Assembly: GCA_051294375.1 (NCBI GenBank)
Contig: CM119263.1
Coordinates: 5,933,253 to 5,997,252, forward strand
Source: Paraspadella gotoi
Taxonomy: Eukaryota; Chaetognatha
Direction: 5' to 3'
Length of the DNA stretch: 64,000 nucleotides
The notes beneath the pieces are model-generated. The model had not been told where the DNA came from. It saw only the letters and a program-made list of their open reading frames with translations, and searched no databases. Each line of letters begins with the position of its first letter. Positions within the stretch are counted from its first letter, which is position 1. The position numbers and the translations under genes were made by a program. Positions 56,241 through 64,000 of the stretch are shown here, in pieces.

Positions 56241-57015
56241 AGTAAGCCGAGAATGACTTTAGTGAAAAGGATTTAGTTTTTAAAGTCTCAGGCAAAAGCA
56301 GAGATGGTTATAATCTCTTATGCTTCGACGTTTGTTGAAAAGATTCCAGACTTTAAAATCCAGGTTTTCATGAAACTCGATGTTTTTATTACGGATTTGG
56401 AAAAAAAAAGAAAAAGAAAAGGAGACTTTTTTAATTCAGTCCATTTTAAAGTCGGAGCTAAGAGTGTAACGGAAATGTGCGAAAAGATGTCGATCGTCGT
56501 CGTCGTCGTCATCGTCGTCACTCTTTCCAATACAAAATCTACATTGGATGTCACGATTTTTTAAAAAGTGTGAATTTCAACTTCCTTGATAAAAAACGTG
56601 AAATGAAATTTGTCTTTGGTGAATAAGTAAAATGTAGATGAAAAAAATAAGACCCAATGACTTGTGCTAAAGCAACTAGTGGGGGTTTTTAAAAAATTTA
56701 GTAATAGTCATTTTTTATTTCGCAACAGATATATCCTATTTCTCAGTCAACTTGACTCAAACTAGACTGTATCACTTAATATATAAATATATCTTATAGT
56801 ACAATTATTGATAGACGAACCCAGTCAACTCTGGGAGTGAATAAACCCGGACTGTGAAAGAGGTCTTGATTGAAATCTTGCAGGGACGCTGCTATGATGG
56901 ACGCCTTAAACAACATCGCCTATCCAAAGTCAGGGTCAAGATGTTATTTATTAAATGAACGGATAAATTTTTATATTGGTAGTAACATATTACATAGTTA
57001 ATATTCTTCCTCCAG
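56241..57015. other. Intergenic or intronic, possible signal-peptide exon
   Basis: An ATG at about 56476 opens MCEKMSIVVVVVIVVTLS, a GTC-encoded hydrophobic stretch that could be a signal peptide for the phosphatase, but no donor fits the next exon. A reverse copy of the dispersed element ends about 20 bp before the exon at 57016. Confidence 0.35.
56815..56998 (-). repeat. Dispersed element family, reverse truncated copy
   Basis: Matches CTGGGAGTGAATAAA, GTCTTGATTGAAA, CAAAGTCAGGG and TTTATATTGGT of the reverse-oriented element. Confidence 0.7.

Positions 57016-64000
<6,985 letters not shown>

Noticed and set aside
56476-56562. MCEKMSIVVVVVIVVTLS as the phosphatase signal-peptide exon
   Set aside because: Plausible hydrophobic start, but no donor gives a phase matching the exons at 57016 and 57609.

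Overview
This window is nuclear DNA from an intron-rich animal, most likely an invertebrate bilaterian. The support is spliced genes with canonical GT/AG borders for an endosomal adaptor (STAM), a nuclear receptor with NR5/NR6-type features, a receptor tyrosine phosphatase with an Ig-like domain, and C-type-lectin-domain (CTLD) proteins. Microsatellites are extremely dense: (GA)n, (GTC/GAC)n, GATA, TTTA, GATT, GAAT and purine-rich minisatellites. The species cannot be named from the sequence. No operons, CRISPR arrays or prokaryotic genes are present. I built the gene models by hand from splice sites and codon phase.

Layout. 1-1474 (-): secreted CTLD gene, cut by the window edge, whose lectin fold is split by a threonine-rich 57-bp minisatellite. 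3033-5943 (+): STAM, missing its 5' exons. 7437-8561 (+): small signal-peptide plus single-TM protein. 10103-13256 (-): nuclear receptor, eight exons. 17522-18270 and 40084-42732 (-): two halves of one type II membrane CTLD gene. 45099-46588 (-): 3' end of an unrecognised TM protein. 48-51 kb (+): fragments of an unrecognised gene. 57016-64000 (+): receptor protein tyrosine phosphatase, running off the end inside the first catalytic domain.

The main structural result is that about 20.4-39.4 kb looks artefactual. 23642-36785 repeats 10532-17970, and 20397-23616 repeats 39862-42300, both with dense 1-3 bp indels, and they meet at a gap of exactly 25 N. This is what unpolished long reads extended from both sides of a short gap would give. 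The CTLD gene supports this independently: its exons at 40084-42732 and 17522-18270 join in phase and give a complete 351-residue protein, so these segments should be neighbours. The second 'nuclear receptor' at 23.6-26.2 kb is therefore probably not a paralogue.

Biologically, the most interesting theme is trinucleotide and minisatellite DNA recruited into coding sequence: CTLDs with long Thr-rich or Asp-rich inserts, and two unrelated membrane proteins whose transmembrane helix is mostly valine encoded by GTC repeats.
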